Assembly: GCA_947650365.1 (NCBI GenBank)
Contig: OX393552.1
Span: 24,147,444 to 24,211,443 of the forward strand
Direction of reading: 5' to 3'
Origin: Chamaelirium japonicum
Taxonomy: Eukaryota > Streptophyta > Magnoliopsida > Liliales > Melanthiaceae
Length of the DNA stretch: 64,000 bases
The position numbers and the translations under genes are program-made. The notes under the pieces were generated by a model that made no database searches, was not told the origin of the DNA, and was given only the letters and a program-made list of their open reading frames with translations. This document shows, piece after piece, positions 1-13,440 of this stretch (positions within the stretch are counted from its first letter, which is position 1; every line of letters begins with the position of its first letter).

Positions 1-1345
<1,345 letters not shown>

Positions 1346-1357
1346 ATAGATATATAT

Positions 1358-1745
1358 CTATCTAGAGAAACAAGATGCTACCTTCGAAAACAGCGTTCTT
1401 CGCTGCATTGATAGGTCGCCGAAGGCTATCAAAGCCATAAACGACGACAAAGGTCATTCGAACTCATAATCGGGAGGTGCTAGAAGTCACCGGAGGTGGT
1501 TCCCGGGTGCGGATGTCCTCGGAGGTCACCGGATGAGATGGGGTGATGAATGTACGGCGCACAATAGAAGTCGTCACCGAAGTCTTCTATCGGTGGAAGC
1601 TGACAGGTGGTGTCAACGGAGATCATCGGTGGAGGTGATCGGAGATTATTTATGTTGATTCTGGTTGGAGATCACATGTGGCGCGGCCATGGTGGATTGT
1701 CAAAGCAGCAAAAACGCTGCTTTAAGAGGTAACGTCTAGGCCCTC
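1358..1745. mobile_element. Small (TA)n-flanked element with imperfect terminal inverted repeats
   Basis: The left end, with GCTACCTTCGAAAACAGCG and then CGCTGC, matches the reverse complement of the right end (GTTACCTCTTAAAGCAGCG, TTTTGCTGC) imperfectly over about 30 bp. Both sides run into TA-rich tracts. The roughly 390-bp interior has no coding signal. A non-autonomous inverted-repeat element is the most likely reading; the family is unknown to me. Confidence 0.5.
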
Positions 1746-1770
1746 ATATATATATATATATATATATATA

Positions 1771-2938
<1,168 letters not shown>

Positions 2939-3055
2939 CGGGTTATGAGCTGACAGCCTATTTGCTCAAATGGGCTGTCACCGGCAGCCGTCCGATGCAC
3001 CTTGATCACACCGTCCAAAATAAAAAAAAAATTAAAACAACTGTGTTAACAGCTG

Positions 3056-3119
<64 letters not shown>

Positions 3120-3807
3120 ACACCCCGAACCCCCCCTGCAGTACCCCGACCACCTCCGACAGGCCTCCGGGCTCTCCGGCAGCACCCCATCCCGTCGACC
3201 ACCTCCGACAGACCCCGTCCCTCCGGCCACCCCTGGCAGGCCCCCCTCCTTCAGGCGAGCCCCTCCGGCCACCCTGTCCACCCTGGCGACCCTCCGGCAG
3301 CTCCCCGACCTATTTGCGTTGATCGCAGCACTGGGAGGTCGGGGAGCTGCCGGAGGGTCGCCGGGGTGGACGGGGGTCGTCGAGCTGGACGGGGTCGCCG
3401 GGGAGGTCAGGGAGCTGCCGGAGGGTCGCCGGAGTGGACGGGGTGGCCGGAGGGGCTCACCTGGGTGAGGGGGGCCTGATTGAGGGGCTCGCCTGAGGGA
3501 GGGGGGTCTGTCGGGGGTGGCCGGAGGGACGGGGGGCTGTTGGAGGTGGTCGAAGGTACGGGGGGCTGCCGGAGGGCCGGGGTGACTGTCGGAGGTGGTC
3601 GGGGTGCTGTCGGGGGCGGGGGGGTTCGGGGGTTGAAGAGAGGGAGAGAGAGAGTGACACAGCTGTGTTAACAGCTGTAACAGCTGTTAACACCTGTAAC
3701 AGCTGTTAACACAGTTGTTTTAATTTTTTATATTTTGGACGGTGTGATCAAGGTGCATCGGACGGCTGCAGGTGACAGCCCATTTGAGCAAATGGGCTGT
3801 CAGCTCA

Positions 3808-3812
<5 letters not shown>
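2939..3812. mobile_element. 0.87-kb inverted-repeat element with GC-rich core
   Basis: The left arm (2939-3058) carries TGAGCTGACAGCC, TTTGCTCAAATGGGCTGTCA and CGTCCGATGCACCTTGATCA, then a run of A and a TTAACAGCTGTT motif. The right arm (about 3659-3812) is its inverse. Between the arms lie a 59-bp (CT)n tract and about 530 bp of GC-rich degenerate repeats with CTCCGGCAG and its inverse, so the core is also roughly palindromic. No coding region is supported. The element sits between (GA)n and (TA)n tracts. Confidence 0.85.
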
Positions 3813-3957
<145 letters not shown>

Positions 3958-4850
3958 ACGACGGGTTTGTGCTGATTCAAGCTATAGTCAAATCCAACCC
4001 GTTTAAGTAAACAGTCTATCGGATTCAAGCTATTATCGGATCGTAGGATCAAAAACTCAATCCGTATTCGCCAAGTACAGATTAGATTCCGATCAGAATC
4101 CGGTCCACTAACATGTCTACACTGAGACGATTGTGATATCGTTGAGGTCGAATCTGCAGAAGTTGCAGTCGAATCCGGACTCGGGACTTGGAGGTGCCAT
4201 GAGAAAATATGAGTCTCGATCGGGGAATCAAGTGAATCTTTTTTATATTGACCCATAGTATCTTAGATCTAAACCAATCTAATCCAACGATAAATAACAA
4301 TAAATAAAATAAAATATATTATGTCATAGTTTGTCGGGTCAGATTTTTAACTGATCCAATTGATCTAATTTCATATCTGATTCGTTAAGTAAACGGGTTA
4401 TCGGATTCCATATCGTTATCAGATCATTGCGCATCAAAATTCGACCATTGAGGTCTGCATATGGCCTTGCCTACATTGTTCTACTGCTTAGCTAATGCTG
4501 AGACCTTGGTCGGTGGATCTTTTTCTTAGCTTTGCTTTTCCTTGTTGTGGGCCCAAGGACTCCATCTTCTTCCCCCCCTCCCTTGTGGTTGCCTTTTTAC
4601 ACCTAAAACCTTTTCCATATTAAAATCCATCAAAGGGCCTAACAAGGTCCTCATTGTCCCCCCCTCCCTCCCCCCTCTTTCAATTCCCATGTTATTCTAC
4701 TTGCTCTTTTATGAGAGGTGAGCCTGTAAAAGCTTTGCAACCCCCACCCCCATAAAGGGCTCCCCATAGAAGAAGACAAGATCTTCCCCAAAACCCACCT
4801 CTTTCACCATTAATCTATTCCCCCAAACCACCTTCCATCATGTGCTTTCC
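3958..4850. other. No gene seen; degenerate repeat then probable upstream region of MIR166
   Basis: The motif AAGTAAAC...TATCGGATTC occurs near 4006 and again near 4395, suggesting a degenerate duplicated repeat of about 400 bp. From about 4540 the sequence is pyrimidine-rich (runs of C and CT) with no reading frame, as expected of a promoter region. Confidence 0.5.
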
Positions 4851-4855
4851 AAGAT

Positions 4856-4863
4856 TATATATA
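4856..4863 (+). promoter_or_regulatory. Putative TATA box of the MIR166 gene
   Basis: TATATATA in the context AGATTATATATACT lies about 140 bp upstream of the MIR166 hairpin. A start site about 30 bp downstream would give a pri-miRNA leader of roughly 100 nt that includes the (GA)n tract at 4946-4994. Its use as a TATA box is inferred from position only. Confidence 0.5.
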
Positions 4864-4945
4864 CTAATCTTCCCCCCATCCTTGTCCCAACCAACCCATC
4901 TTGAGATAATTGGGAGTAGGGCCTCTTTGAGCTCCTTAGCCTATT

Positions 4946-4994
<49 letters not shown>

Positions 4995-4999
<5 letters not shown>

Positions 5000-5165
5000 G
5001 AAGAAGGAAATTGTGTGTTTGGAATGAAGTTTGATCCAAGATCTTTCCACCAACTCTTCCCCTCTCGAAACACATCATTGGGTTTCGTTGGCTAGATTGT
5101 GAAAATCTCCATGGAGAGATCTCGGACCAGGCTTCATTCCTCACACCTTGCTTTCCAACATGAAG
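4995..5165 (+). ncRNA. MIR166: MIR166 microRNA precursor
   Basis: The 3' arm contains TCGGACCAGGCTTCATTCCTC at 5122-5142, which is the mature plant miR166 sequence in its CUC-ending variant. The 5' arm at about 5015-5045 carries GGAATGAAGTTTGATCCAAG, which pairs with it through Watson-Crick and G-U pairs. The stem extends outward (GGAAGAAGGAAATTGTGTG against CACACCTTGCTTTCC) and inward (GATCTTTCCA against TGGAGAGATC). This gives the usual long miR166 hairpin with the mature strand on the 3' arm. In land plants miR166 directs cleavage of HD-ZIP III transcription-factor mRNAs and so controls leaf polarity and meristem identity. A TATA-like box lies about 140 bp upstream, and a possible splice donor (CAG/GTAATC) lies at 5187/5188, so the primary transcript may be spliced. 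Expression cannot be seen from the sequence. Confidence 0.92.
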
Positions 5166-5187
5166 GAAACCAGTTGAGCTCCAACAG

Positions 5188-6260
5188 GTAATCATTGTTC
5201 TCTCAAGTGCTCTTCTTTATGAGCCCCAAATGATTGAAAACAAACTACTTCATGAAAAAAACCATGCAAAACTCACTTTGAGTATCATTAAGGACAGAAT
5301 ATTGATTTCCCACTATTCAAAGGCGATATGGTGACGATTTATATTTGTGATGATCGAGAGTAATTTTGTGAAAATCTTATGACCGGAGGTTTTCGTATAT
5401 TATATAGCTAGCCAATGATGATTGTTTTCACTAATGTTAATTAAGGAGGAGTAAAACAAATCTATATGTGCTAGAAGCATGGATGAATGGATTTCCATTT
5501 CTCCACGAAGATGATTTGAAGAAGATTTTCAGTAATCATACAATTTTTTTTAGACTAACGGTAGTATTAATTCTCAATTCAACATTCCATTGATCCTTCA
5601 TATTACTTCATTTCCATTAGATGAAATGAAGTAATTCTCTCGACACGTACGTCTTTGGTTGGTTCTAGTGTAGCACCAAGGTGCAATAGAAAATCACCTA
5701 TATGAAACTGTCTACATGAATTGGCAAAGAAAGCGAGAGAGATTTAAAGAAGAAATCATGATATTGTTAATATTTCCATTTACTCTTGGTGAGAGTTGGG
5801 ATCACATATAGAAATAGTTCCCCAAACTTTTCAACATGATTTATTCATATGTGTTTAAAATTATATTTTCCATTGCATGCCCTTCATATGAAATCAAAAA
5901 ATAAAATCCTTATTATTATTTTTTTTTGGTAACTCTATAATCAGATACTAAGTACTTAATCATTGATAAATCTCGCAGAGAAAGGACTGTTAATTTGCTT
6001 ATTACTTTAGCAACCGAGATATTAGTTACTTTGATATATTTGAACTGAAATGGATTCTAGCGGTTATTCAAGTGGAGATTCCGTATTTTTAAGAGTGCCA
6101 TTCATAATTATGATGGTGTTCTTCACTAGATTATTACCCCTAAACCCTATGTGCTATTGGCTAAACCCTAACTGATGTTATATTGAGTTCATTAGTGACC
6201 CTAATGGATGGACATGAGGCTTTTTGGCAATGATTTTTGCCATCTTAATAATTATTTTTG

Positions 6261-6316
<56 letters not shown>

Positions 6317-6504
6317 TGTTGCAAATATTTTTGAGAGTTGTATTGCATTGAGAACAAAAACCTAATGGCTCTAATTTGAGGGATAGGGCTTGTTAATTAT
6401 GGTTTTAGTAAGTTTACTGTTTAATCTATGTTTCCAAGTAATACCATATTATATGAATCAGATCTCACAAGCTTTCTCATTGCTATTTGATTAATGACCG
6501 AAAA
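5188..6504. other. No gene seen; region downstream of MIR166 with (GA)n tract
   Basis: AT-rich sequence without convincing coding frames. It may be the intron and 3' part of the MIR166 primary transcript. A (GA)n microsatellite of about 50 bp lies at 6264-6314. Confidence 0.4.
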
Positions 6505-7200
6505 GTATGAAAACTAGTTTTTTTTATATATTCATCATTACGGGAGGATCACAACCGGATCGTCAAAAGCCGACATAATCCGGCGCAACATAAGATAGCG
6601 CCATCCGGCGGGAACAAGACCGTCACACAAGGAACAAGACAGTCACACAAGCGGGGGAACAACAGAGACCTAGTCCATACAATCAAAAAAACAAAGGAAA
6701 AAAGAAGCCACCATACGAGCCGTCAGGGAGATGCCACCATAGGGCTGTGCCACCACACCTGGCGAGGGAGGGGACCGTCGAACCGCACTGGATACGTCGA
6801 GCCAAGCCGTATCCGTCGCACCACGACGAGACCGGGAGCCGCCGTACACGAGCCGAGGCGAGGTCCACCGGACCTACACAAGACCACCGCATCGAGACGG
6901 ATCGAGCTGCCACATCGCACTGGAGATGAGGGGACAGCGGGATCAGAGAGGAACCTACGCCGAAGAGAGCACCCAAAATCCCATAATTTGAAAAGGGGGA
7001 GAAGGACTTACAAAAGCGAAATCCGACCAAAAAGGGAGGAAAATGAGCATATCTACACATATTCTGAGTCGGAGGGACGGATCCGTCTGGATTCAACGTC
7101 TCTGGCGATGCCGGCGGCGTCCGGGGAGGCCGAGGCCATTCAAACCGGGGAGGCCGAGGCCATTCAAACCCTCACTTTGACTCTAGTATGAAAATTAGTT
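6505..7200 (-). mobile_element. Retroposed segment (LINE/SINE-like or processed pseudogene) with 15-bp TSD
   Basis: GTATGAAAACTAGTT (6505-6519) and GTATGAAAATTAGTT (7186-7200) flank the segment and differ at one base. The left copy is followed by a T-run (6519-6525), which is a short A-tail on the minus strand. A long variable TSD plus an A-tail is the signature of target-primed retroposition. The inserted 666 bp are GC-rich compared with their surroundings and have a 24-bp tandem duplication (GGGGAGGCCGAGGCCATTCAA unit) at about 7115-7165. Minus-strand open frames of 65 to 137 codons exist, but I recognise no domain. It could be a 5'-truncated LINE, a SINE or a retrocopy of a cellular mRNA. 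Confidence 0.65.
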
Positions 7201-8350
7201 GATGATGATAATATGGACATTTTGATTTTCACTCTCCTTTTTTTTCTTTGTATTCTGGTCTTAACTAGCATGATAGAATGGTTGTCATGAGTTTTCTAGT
7301 GATCCTTTGGTCAGTCTCTGAGCACTCAGCCCAACTGAAGCCAATGGTGGTGGTTTCTAATTTTCGAAGAGTTGGTATTTCTTTGTATACTTGACGTAGT
7401 TTCCGTGTATTAATCTAAGTGGAAGAAAAAATGATTTTGGTGCGGAACCCCGTGTAGCAACAATGGTAAGACATCGCCTCCTAGGGGCACAGCCTAGATT
7501 CGAAAGAGAACCTCTTATTATAATAGTATTAGTTAGGATTATTTTTAAATTATATAAGTTCGTCACTCCTGAATTTTTAACAAAATTTAAGACCCCCTTA
7601 CATTCGCCCCCCAAGGCTCGATTCCTGGACTCGTCCCTGAGATTCTAAGTGGAAGCAAAACATATTGGACTGCCCCATGGAAACTATAGTTAAAAATTGT
7701 AGTTGTAATTACAACTACAAGTACTTGTGGCTACTGTGGTTGAAACTACAGTTGTTTGGTCTGTTGTAGTTCTAACAACAGAAATGAAATACGTTGGCGA
7801 GTATTATAGTTATGACTATTGTATTTCGTTCTCTAATCGTTTTTTGTAGGAATCCGAAATATGTTGGTTTGATAAATATTACGGTTTGACTCACATATGT
7901 TTTTTTGTTAAGAACTCCTTATTATGGCAAGAGGGTTAGGCAGTCCCTGATCAGTTATATTATAAAAAGTTAGGTTACAATGCGATTATAGATTTCGAGC
8001 ATTGTCATCAAATGTCACAAATTAACCCACTGGATGATTCACAGTTTGAAGATCGAGACGACTGATCTCCATAGCGACGTGTAGAGGGGTTGTAGTTTGA
8101 ACTATAACTCCCCCAACCAATCATACCCTTAGTTATTGCCCCTGATCCAAGCAAGTGTGCCCCAATACACCAAGTGAGAGGATGGGTACCAATAGCCCAA
8201 AGAATCTAGGGCATAAAATTGATTCGGGTCATCTTGTGAGGCCATCTTACTGTTCTCTGAGCCCAACCCAAGCAAAGTCTGATTAGACTGGGCTGATTAG
8301 CCTCCAAGTCTAATCAGAACTTTTTTTAAAAAAATACAGTCTAATCAAGG
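7201..8350. other. No gene seen
   Basis: AT-rich DNA with small inverted motifs (AACTACAGTT-like runs at 7684-7770 and 8085-8105) that may be remnants of a MITE. No supported reading frame or RNA. Confidence 0.4.
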
Positions 8351-8491
8351 AATTACAACCGGCCAATGGCATTACGCCACACGCACCACAATCCTAAAAA
8401 AATTTCCTCCTTAGTCTCTCAATTATCCTTAAAGTTAATTTTTATTAGTGTTGTGGTGTATGCGGCGCATTACCACTAGCCGATCATAATT
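8351..8491. mobile_element. Degenerate MITE-like inverted repeat
   Basis: The arm at 8351-8391 (with CGGCCAATGGCATTACGCC and ending GCACCACAA) is matched imperfectly by the inverted arm at 8450-8491 (starting TTGTGGTGTATGCGGCGC). The 58-bp centre is AT-rich. No clear target duplication is visible. Confidence 0.55.
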
Positions 8492-8903
8492 CAGAATCAT
8501 CAAAACTTTCATCAAATTTTTTCTCAAAATATATTGTGTTTGTATAATACAAATGGATTATCCATGGTAGGCTGATAATGAAATTCTTAATTAAAACTTA
8601 TGATATTGTGTGATTGAATTTTAGTCGTGACATGGGAATATGATAGCATCGATGAAGGTTAGAGAGTTGAGATCCTAGTACGATTATGGGTTTTATGGTA
8701 CTAGAGATGAGTTGTGGATTTTCCTCTGCTGCAGTCGATGGCAGCTGCCAGATCTACAACTGCCCCATCGAGGTCTTCTCCGGTGGCACCGACAACGCAA
8801 CCATCTCTTGATCTCTCTTCAGTTGCTAGAATCCGTAGCAACGTGACCACCGCTTCTCCAGCCGAATCTCCTCTCTGATGGAGTACCCCGAAGGTCTTGT
8901 TAT

Positions 8904-9297
8904 TGTTGGGTTTAGTCCCACATCAGCTAGGGGGTTGATCGATGTTGTCTTTAATATACCCGCCTTGGACCTCGCCACACATGCTAGTTTTGTGAGGAGG
9001 CGCGTATCCAAGGGTCTACGAGATCCATAGTGGTATCAGAGCTCAGGTTTTCTATACAGCCTCGGCATGAGAGGGAGGCCGTCTCCATTCCTAGATCCTC
9101 GGGAGTACGACACGAGTGTATGGGGGGCTGTTGCATGTGTCCAGCCCTAGATCCACGTGGAACCCTAGCCTTGTGTGAAGGGGGGATGTTTGGTTTAGTC
9201 CTACATCGACTAGGGGGCTAGGTGACGTTGTCTTAATATACCGGCCTTGAACCTCCCCTCACATGCCACTTTTGTTAGGCTTTGGGAGTGCAGCCAT
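8904..9297 (+). mobile_element. TRIM (miniature LTR retrotransposon)
   Basis: A short direct repeat begins TGTTGGGTTTAGTCCCACAT at 8904 and recurs (TGTTTGGTTTAGTCCTACAT) at 9187. Directly after the first copy, TGGTATCAGAGCTCA at 9031-9045 is a good initiator-methionine tRNA primer-binding site. A purine-rich GAAGGGGGGA tract precedes the second copy. The interior is only about 150 bp and codes for nothing. LTRs of about 124 bp with PBS and PPT fit a TRIM. The right LTR diverges after about 90 bp. Confidence 0.75.
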
Positions 9298-9571
9298 GGA
9301 GCATCTGATCGATATGATTGACGGTGGGGATTTAAGCTTTCCCTTGGATTTGTCTTTTTATTTGGGCTTGTAATTGGGTTTGGTGGGGAGGAAAAGAGAG
9401 AAGCCATTGTAATTGAGCTTAAGTCTTTGTAATTAATTGATGCGGGGTTTGTGGGGGCGTTGAGTGTGGGTACTTGGGTGCATGTGGGTTTGGGACATTT
9501 GGGTTGTGTTTGTATTTTGTGCACCCCTTCGAGCGAACACCGTTGGGTTCACCCAAGTACGTAAATCCCCT

Positions 9572-9660
9572 CTAAGTGGCGGAGCCGGAAATTCACTCTT
9601 GTGGGGACATAAATTCTACGAGAGAGATGAGAGAGGCTTTTGGCATACACCTATGTCTTT

Positions 9661-9691
<31 letters not shown>

Positions 9692-10189
9692 GGGGTGGGG
9701 GACGGGTAATCGCCTGGTCGAGGGTAAGGAACAGACCGCCATCTTTGACCGTGAGTTTCAGACAGAGAAGACACGGACAAAGGTCCAATGATCCGAGAAT
9801 GATTATGCAATGCAGCCTGTGTGCGAGATTGCGAACTGCGAGCACTACAAACCTGTGAGGTGCGGAGGTGGGACGAAAGAGATGAATTAGTTTTTTTTTT
9901 TTAATTACACTTTACCTCCCTAAAGCTTAGCTAAAAAACACTTAACCCCCTGTAGTTTATTTTGTTCCAAATCGCTCCCTAAGGTTTGGTGATTTTAGCG
10001 CAACACCCACTTACTTTTGTCAACTACTTAATTTCCTCGTTTGGTGATTTTTATCTGATCAAAACAGAAATGAAGGGGGCAAAATGTAACTCTTCAACTA
10101 TAGGGTAGGGGGGCAAATGTAATTTATCCTCTTTGAAATCTCAGTGGGGGCACTTGCCCCCACTGGGCCTTAGTTGGCTCCGCCAGTGC
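9572..10189. mobile_element. hAT-like non-autonomous element, degenerate
   Basis: The left end AAGTGGCGGAGCCGGAAATT is inverted at the right end TTGGCTCCGCCAGTG. This matches the CAGTGGCGGAGCC-type termini of the elements at 47807-48549 and 52892-54656. Inside are a T-run followed by a G-run at about 9658-9696, and text shared with the 47807 element (lines such as ACTTTACCTCCCTAAAGCTTAG). The right end abuts a C-run, so no target duplication can be read. Confidence 0.6.
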
Positions 10190-11440
10190 CCCCCCCCCCC
10201 CCCCCCCCCCCTTGTGGGGTTACTAGTGTATGCACGTGCCTGTCGGCACTCGAACAATCGGCTTCGGCAACAACACACCTCCGGCCGCTTTCAACACTGC
10301 ATTCGATGAGGCCCACCACATTCGACCGTGGTGCCCATTTTTTACGGTGGCCCCACATTCGATGGTGGCAGCAAAAACATTTGTGGCCAGCACTTAGCGG
10401 AGGAGGAGCCTTCGGGATGGGTAGCAGTTGAGGGCAGGACAGAGATTGCGAGCTGGCTTGAGATCGAGGTTGAGGATGAGGGTTGGGTAATGATTAAGGC
10501 CAAAATATAGGAGATCGCACGGGAGGGTTTATGCTTTCCATTTTGGGGATTTTGATTGAATGCCCGAAGAGGGGATTGCAGCAAAGATGCTTTCCAAATA
10601 TGGATTTCAATTGAATGCCGGAAGGGGGGATTGCGACAAAGATGCTTTTGAAATTGGGATATCTATTGAATGCTTGAAATCTTTTGAAATATATTTTTTT
10701 TAAAAAAAGAAGTGTTTGAAGAAACCTTTGATTTGGGGGAAAAATATGAAATCTTTGATTTGGCAATCTCAGCCATTGGGGAGTAGCATGATTCAACGAT
10801 AGGGGGAACTTTTTGTTGTTTTTGTCGAGTACTTAGTCAGCTTGTCCTAGTCATTCACAAACTATCATGCCATATTATATAGATATAGCCGGGGCCACAC
10901 TTTCGGCCTTAAGAATACTTCCATTCCTTTAGGAGTATATGGGCCCCATCTTACTACCTCTAGCATCATTAATGCTAGTCTTTCCTATGGGAGGCCTTAC
11001 CTAGCTAGTGGGTTTTTCATTGCGGCTAGGACAAACATTATTAGATGTGTTCTTTTGAGTGGAAAGAAGGGTGAAAATGTATCCACATGCTGACTTTATT
11101 TTCGTTTTCATTGATCTTTTCATTTTAAGTCGGTGAAAACGAATCCACCTGTAACATTCAGTTAATTTCCTCCAAACGAGACAACATTTTCTCACTAATC
11201 TGAACGGAACCTTAAATCGGGTGAAAATGAACTAATAAAATAAATCTCCATCCACTGTATTACCCACTTAATTTTATTTGTATAAAAAGAACAGTGAATG
11301 AAAATAATAAGATGAAACAAATTTCCTCATTTAAAAAAAAATGAGGTCAATAGATATATAAGTAAATGAAAATCATTTATGTTTCCTTAAGTAGATGTTT
11401 TTGTCAAAGGTGAGAGGACATCAGTGCAACATTTGAAAAA
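10190..11440. other. Poly-C tract and unclassified sequence with about 63-bp tandem repeat
   Basis: A run of about 22 C lies at 10190-10212. From about 10548 to 10680 a unit of about 63 bp containing TTGAATGCCCGAAGAGGGGA is repeated about 2.3 times with divergence. No convincing gene or RNA is seen in the remainder. Confidence 0.5.
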
Positions 11441-13440
11441 CTAGTGCATTGGGCACGTGCTCTACACGCGCAACAATTGCTGATCTATGGACCTTTTTAC
11501 ATGTACACTAATTAGAAAGTCATTTTAGTATTAGGTATGAACACATGAAATAATGATAGGGGTATAAGGACATATTGGTAATTTTAGTAGGACCACAATG
11601 GGAAGTTTAGGAATGCAACACTTCCTTGCTTTTATTTTAGGGTTATTTTGACTTTGTCCCCCAAATTTTGCCTTGAATTAGACTTTACCCCCATATTTTC
11701 ATTAATTAGACTTTACCCTCCAAACCTAGCTGTTCCGTCAGCTCACCATCTAAGAGAAAGGGTGAGCTGACGAAAAAGAAATAAAGTTTTGGGAGGTGAG
11801 CTGACAGAATAGTTAGTTTTAGGGGGTAAAATCTAATTAATGAAAGTATGGGAGGGTAAAGTCTAATTCAAGGAAAAATTTGGGAGGGCAAAGTCAAAAT
11901 AACCCTTTATTTTAATGACATAATATCCAAATATGGCCAGGGTATATGTATACTAAATATATGTCAAATTGTATTATCTACACAAGTTAGAGAGACAATC
12001 AGGTTTCGGATATGGGTATTGAGGTTCCCATACCCATACCTGACAATTAATTGGGTAGAGTTCCAACACCCATACCTTATGCAAGCCTTGTAAAAAGTAC
12101 TAAGGTACATATCCATACCCAAAAGTAATAGAGTAGGTTCCTATACCCATATGTACCCTACCAGGTAGAGTTCCTATACCCATACCCTACTCAAACCTTG
12201 TACAACCCATACCTGAAAGTATATTTGTATCCATATCTGTACCAGATGTTTCGAGTCGGGGTCGTCTCACAAGTTAGATGGGCAATTGGGTTTTGTGTAT
12301 GGGTATTGGGGTATTCATACCCATACCCAAAAGTTAATCGAGTAGAGTTCCAATGCTGATACCCTACCCAAACATTTTCCTTATGTTATTTTAAAAACAT
12401 AGGATTGAGAAGACTAAAATGGGGAACAAAATGTATGATGGAAGGAAGAATGAGTTCGTGGATTAGTGGAATTACCCTTCTCATTATAGCCCTTGATTTT
12501 TTAATAGATAAATAAGATTCGATTGATTAGTGACAAAGAAGAGAAGGGCAAAAAGGGAAACAAAAAGTAGGATGGCAGAACGAATGGCTTAGTGGGTTAG
12601 TGGGACTTATTCCCATCATAGCCCTTGGTTTTTTAAATGGATAAATAAGACTCAATTGATTAGTGACAAAAGGGTAATATTCTTGGATGATATTTGTGAT
12701 TTGTGTAAGGATAGAACGGAAAGGGCAAAAATGACATATCATAGTCCTAGCCCTTGTGTTTGTTTTCATGACAAAGGATTCAAAATACTGGATGTTGATT
12801 AATATATAAGGTCAAGGGTCAAATGGGAATTAATGCAAAATGATTGATGGATGAAGGACCCAAAAGTGCGGATTTAACTGGGGGTAGGGATATAGATATA
12901 GAGATAAGGATTCCAATGCCCATACTCTACCCAAACATTTTCCTTGATGTTGTTTTAAATTAAACATAGGATTGAGAAGAGTAAAATAGAAAAAAAATTG
13001 TAGGATGGAAGGAATAATGGGTTAGTGGATTAGTGGGATTGTCTTTCCCATTATAGCCCTTATTTTTTAATGGATAAATAAGATTCGATTGATTAGTGGA
13101 AAGGATGAGAAGGGCAAAAAGGGAAAGAAAATGTTGGATGGAAGGAAGGGCTTAGTGGGTTAGTTGGATTTATTCTCATAATTGCTCTTGGTTTTTTAAA
13201 TGGATAAATAAGACTCAATTGATTAGTGGTAAAAGGGTAATATTCTTGGATGGTATTTGTGATTTGTAAGGATAGAACGGGAAGGGCAAAAATGTCATAC
13301 CCTTGTGTTTGTTTTCATGACAAAGGATTCAAAATATTGGATGTGGATTAATATATAAGATGAAGGGTAAAATGGAAACTCATGCAAAAGTATGGAAGGA
13401 TGTAAGGATCCAAAAGTGTGGATTTATCTGGAGGTATGGA
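11441..13440 (-). mobile_element. Helitron-like repeat, copy 1 (minus strand)
   Basis: The left boundary CTAG at 11441 is followed by TGCATTGGGCACGTGC. Read on the minus strand this is a Helitron-type 3' end: a hairpin-forming GC-rich motif about a dozen bases before CTAG. The next roughly 2 kb are homologous, in the same order, to 13441-15048 (shared motifs: ATCTATGGA, TGAAATAATGATAGGGG, CCATACCCATACCTGAC, GATGGAAGGAA). Internally it is rich in degenerate repeats of about 120 bp (GGATAAATAAGA-TTCGATTGATTAGTG). The 5' end is not clear, so the family call is tentative. Contains the MITE at 11640-11905. Confidence 0.5.
11640..11905. mobile_element. 266-bp Mutator-type MITE with 9-bp TSD
   Basis: The termini GGGTTATTTTGACTTTG and CAAAGTCAAAATAACCC are perfect inverted repeats, and the arms continue inward (GAATTAGACTTTACCC). 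The direct repeat TTTATTTTA lies at 11631-11639 and 11906-11914. The homologous position in the tandem copy (about 13629-13645, CTTGCTTTTGTTTTTATGACA) lacks the insert and has one copy of the target, which confirms the boundaries. A TSD of 9 bp fits Mutator-like MITEs. A related copy lies inside the hAT element at about 53318-53546. Confidence 0.92.

Noticed and set aside
6683..7096. 137-codon minus-strand protein gene
   Set aside because: No recognisable domain or family, odd composition, lies inside a retroposed insert, and competing frames are open on both strands.
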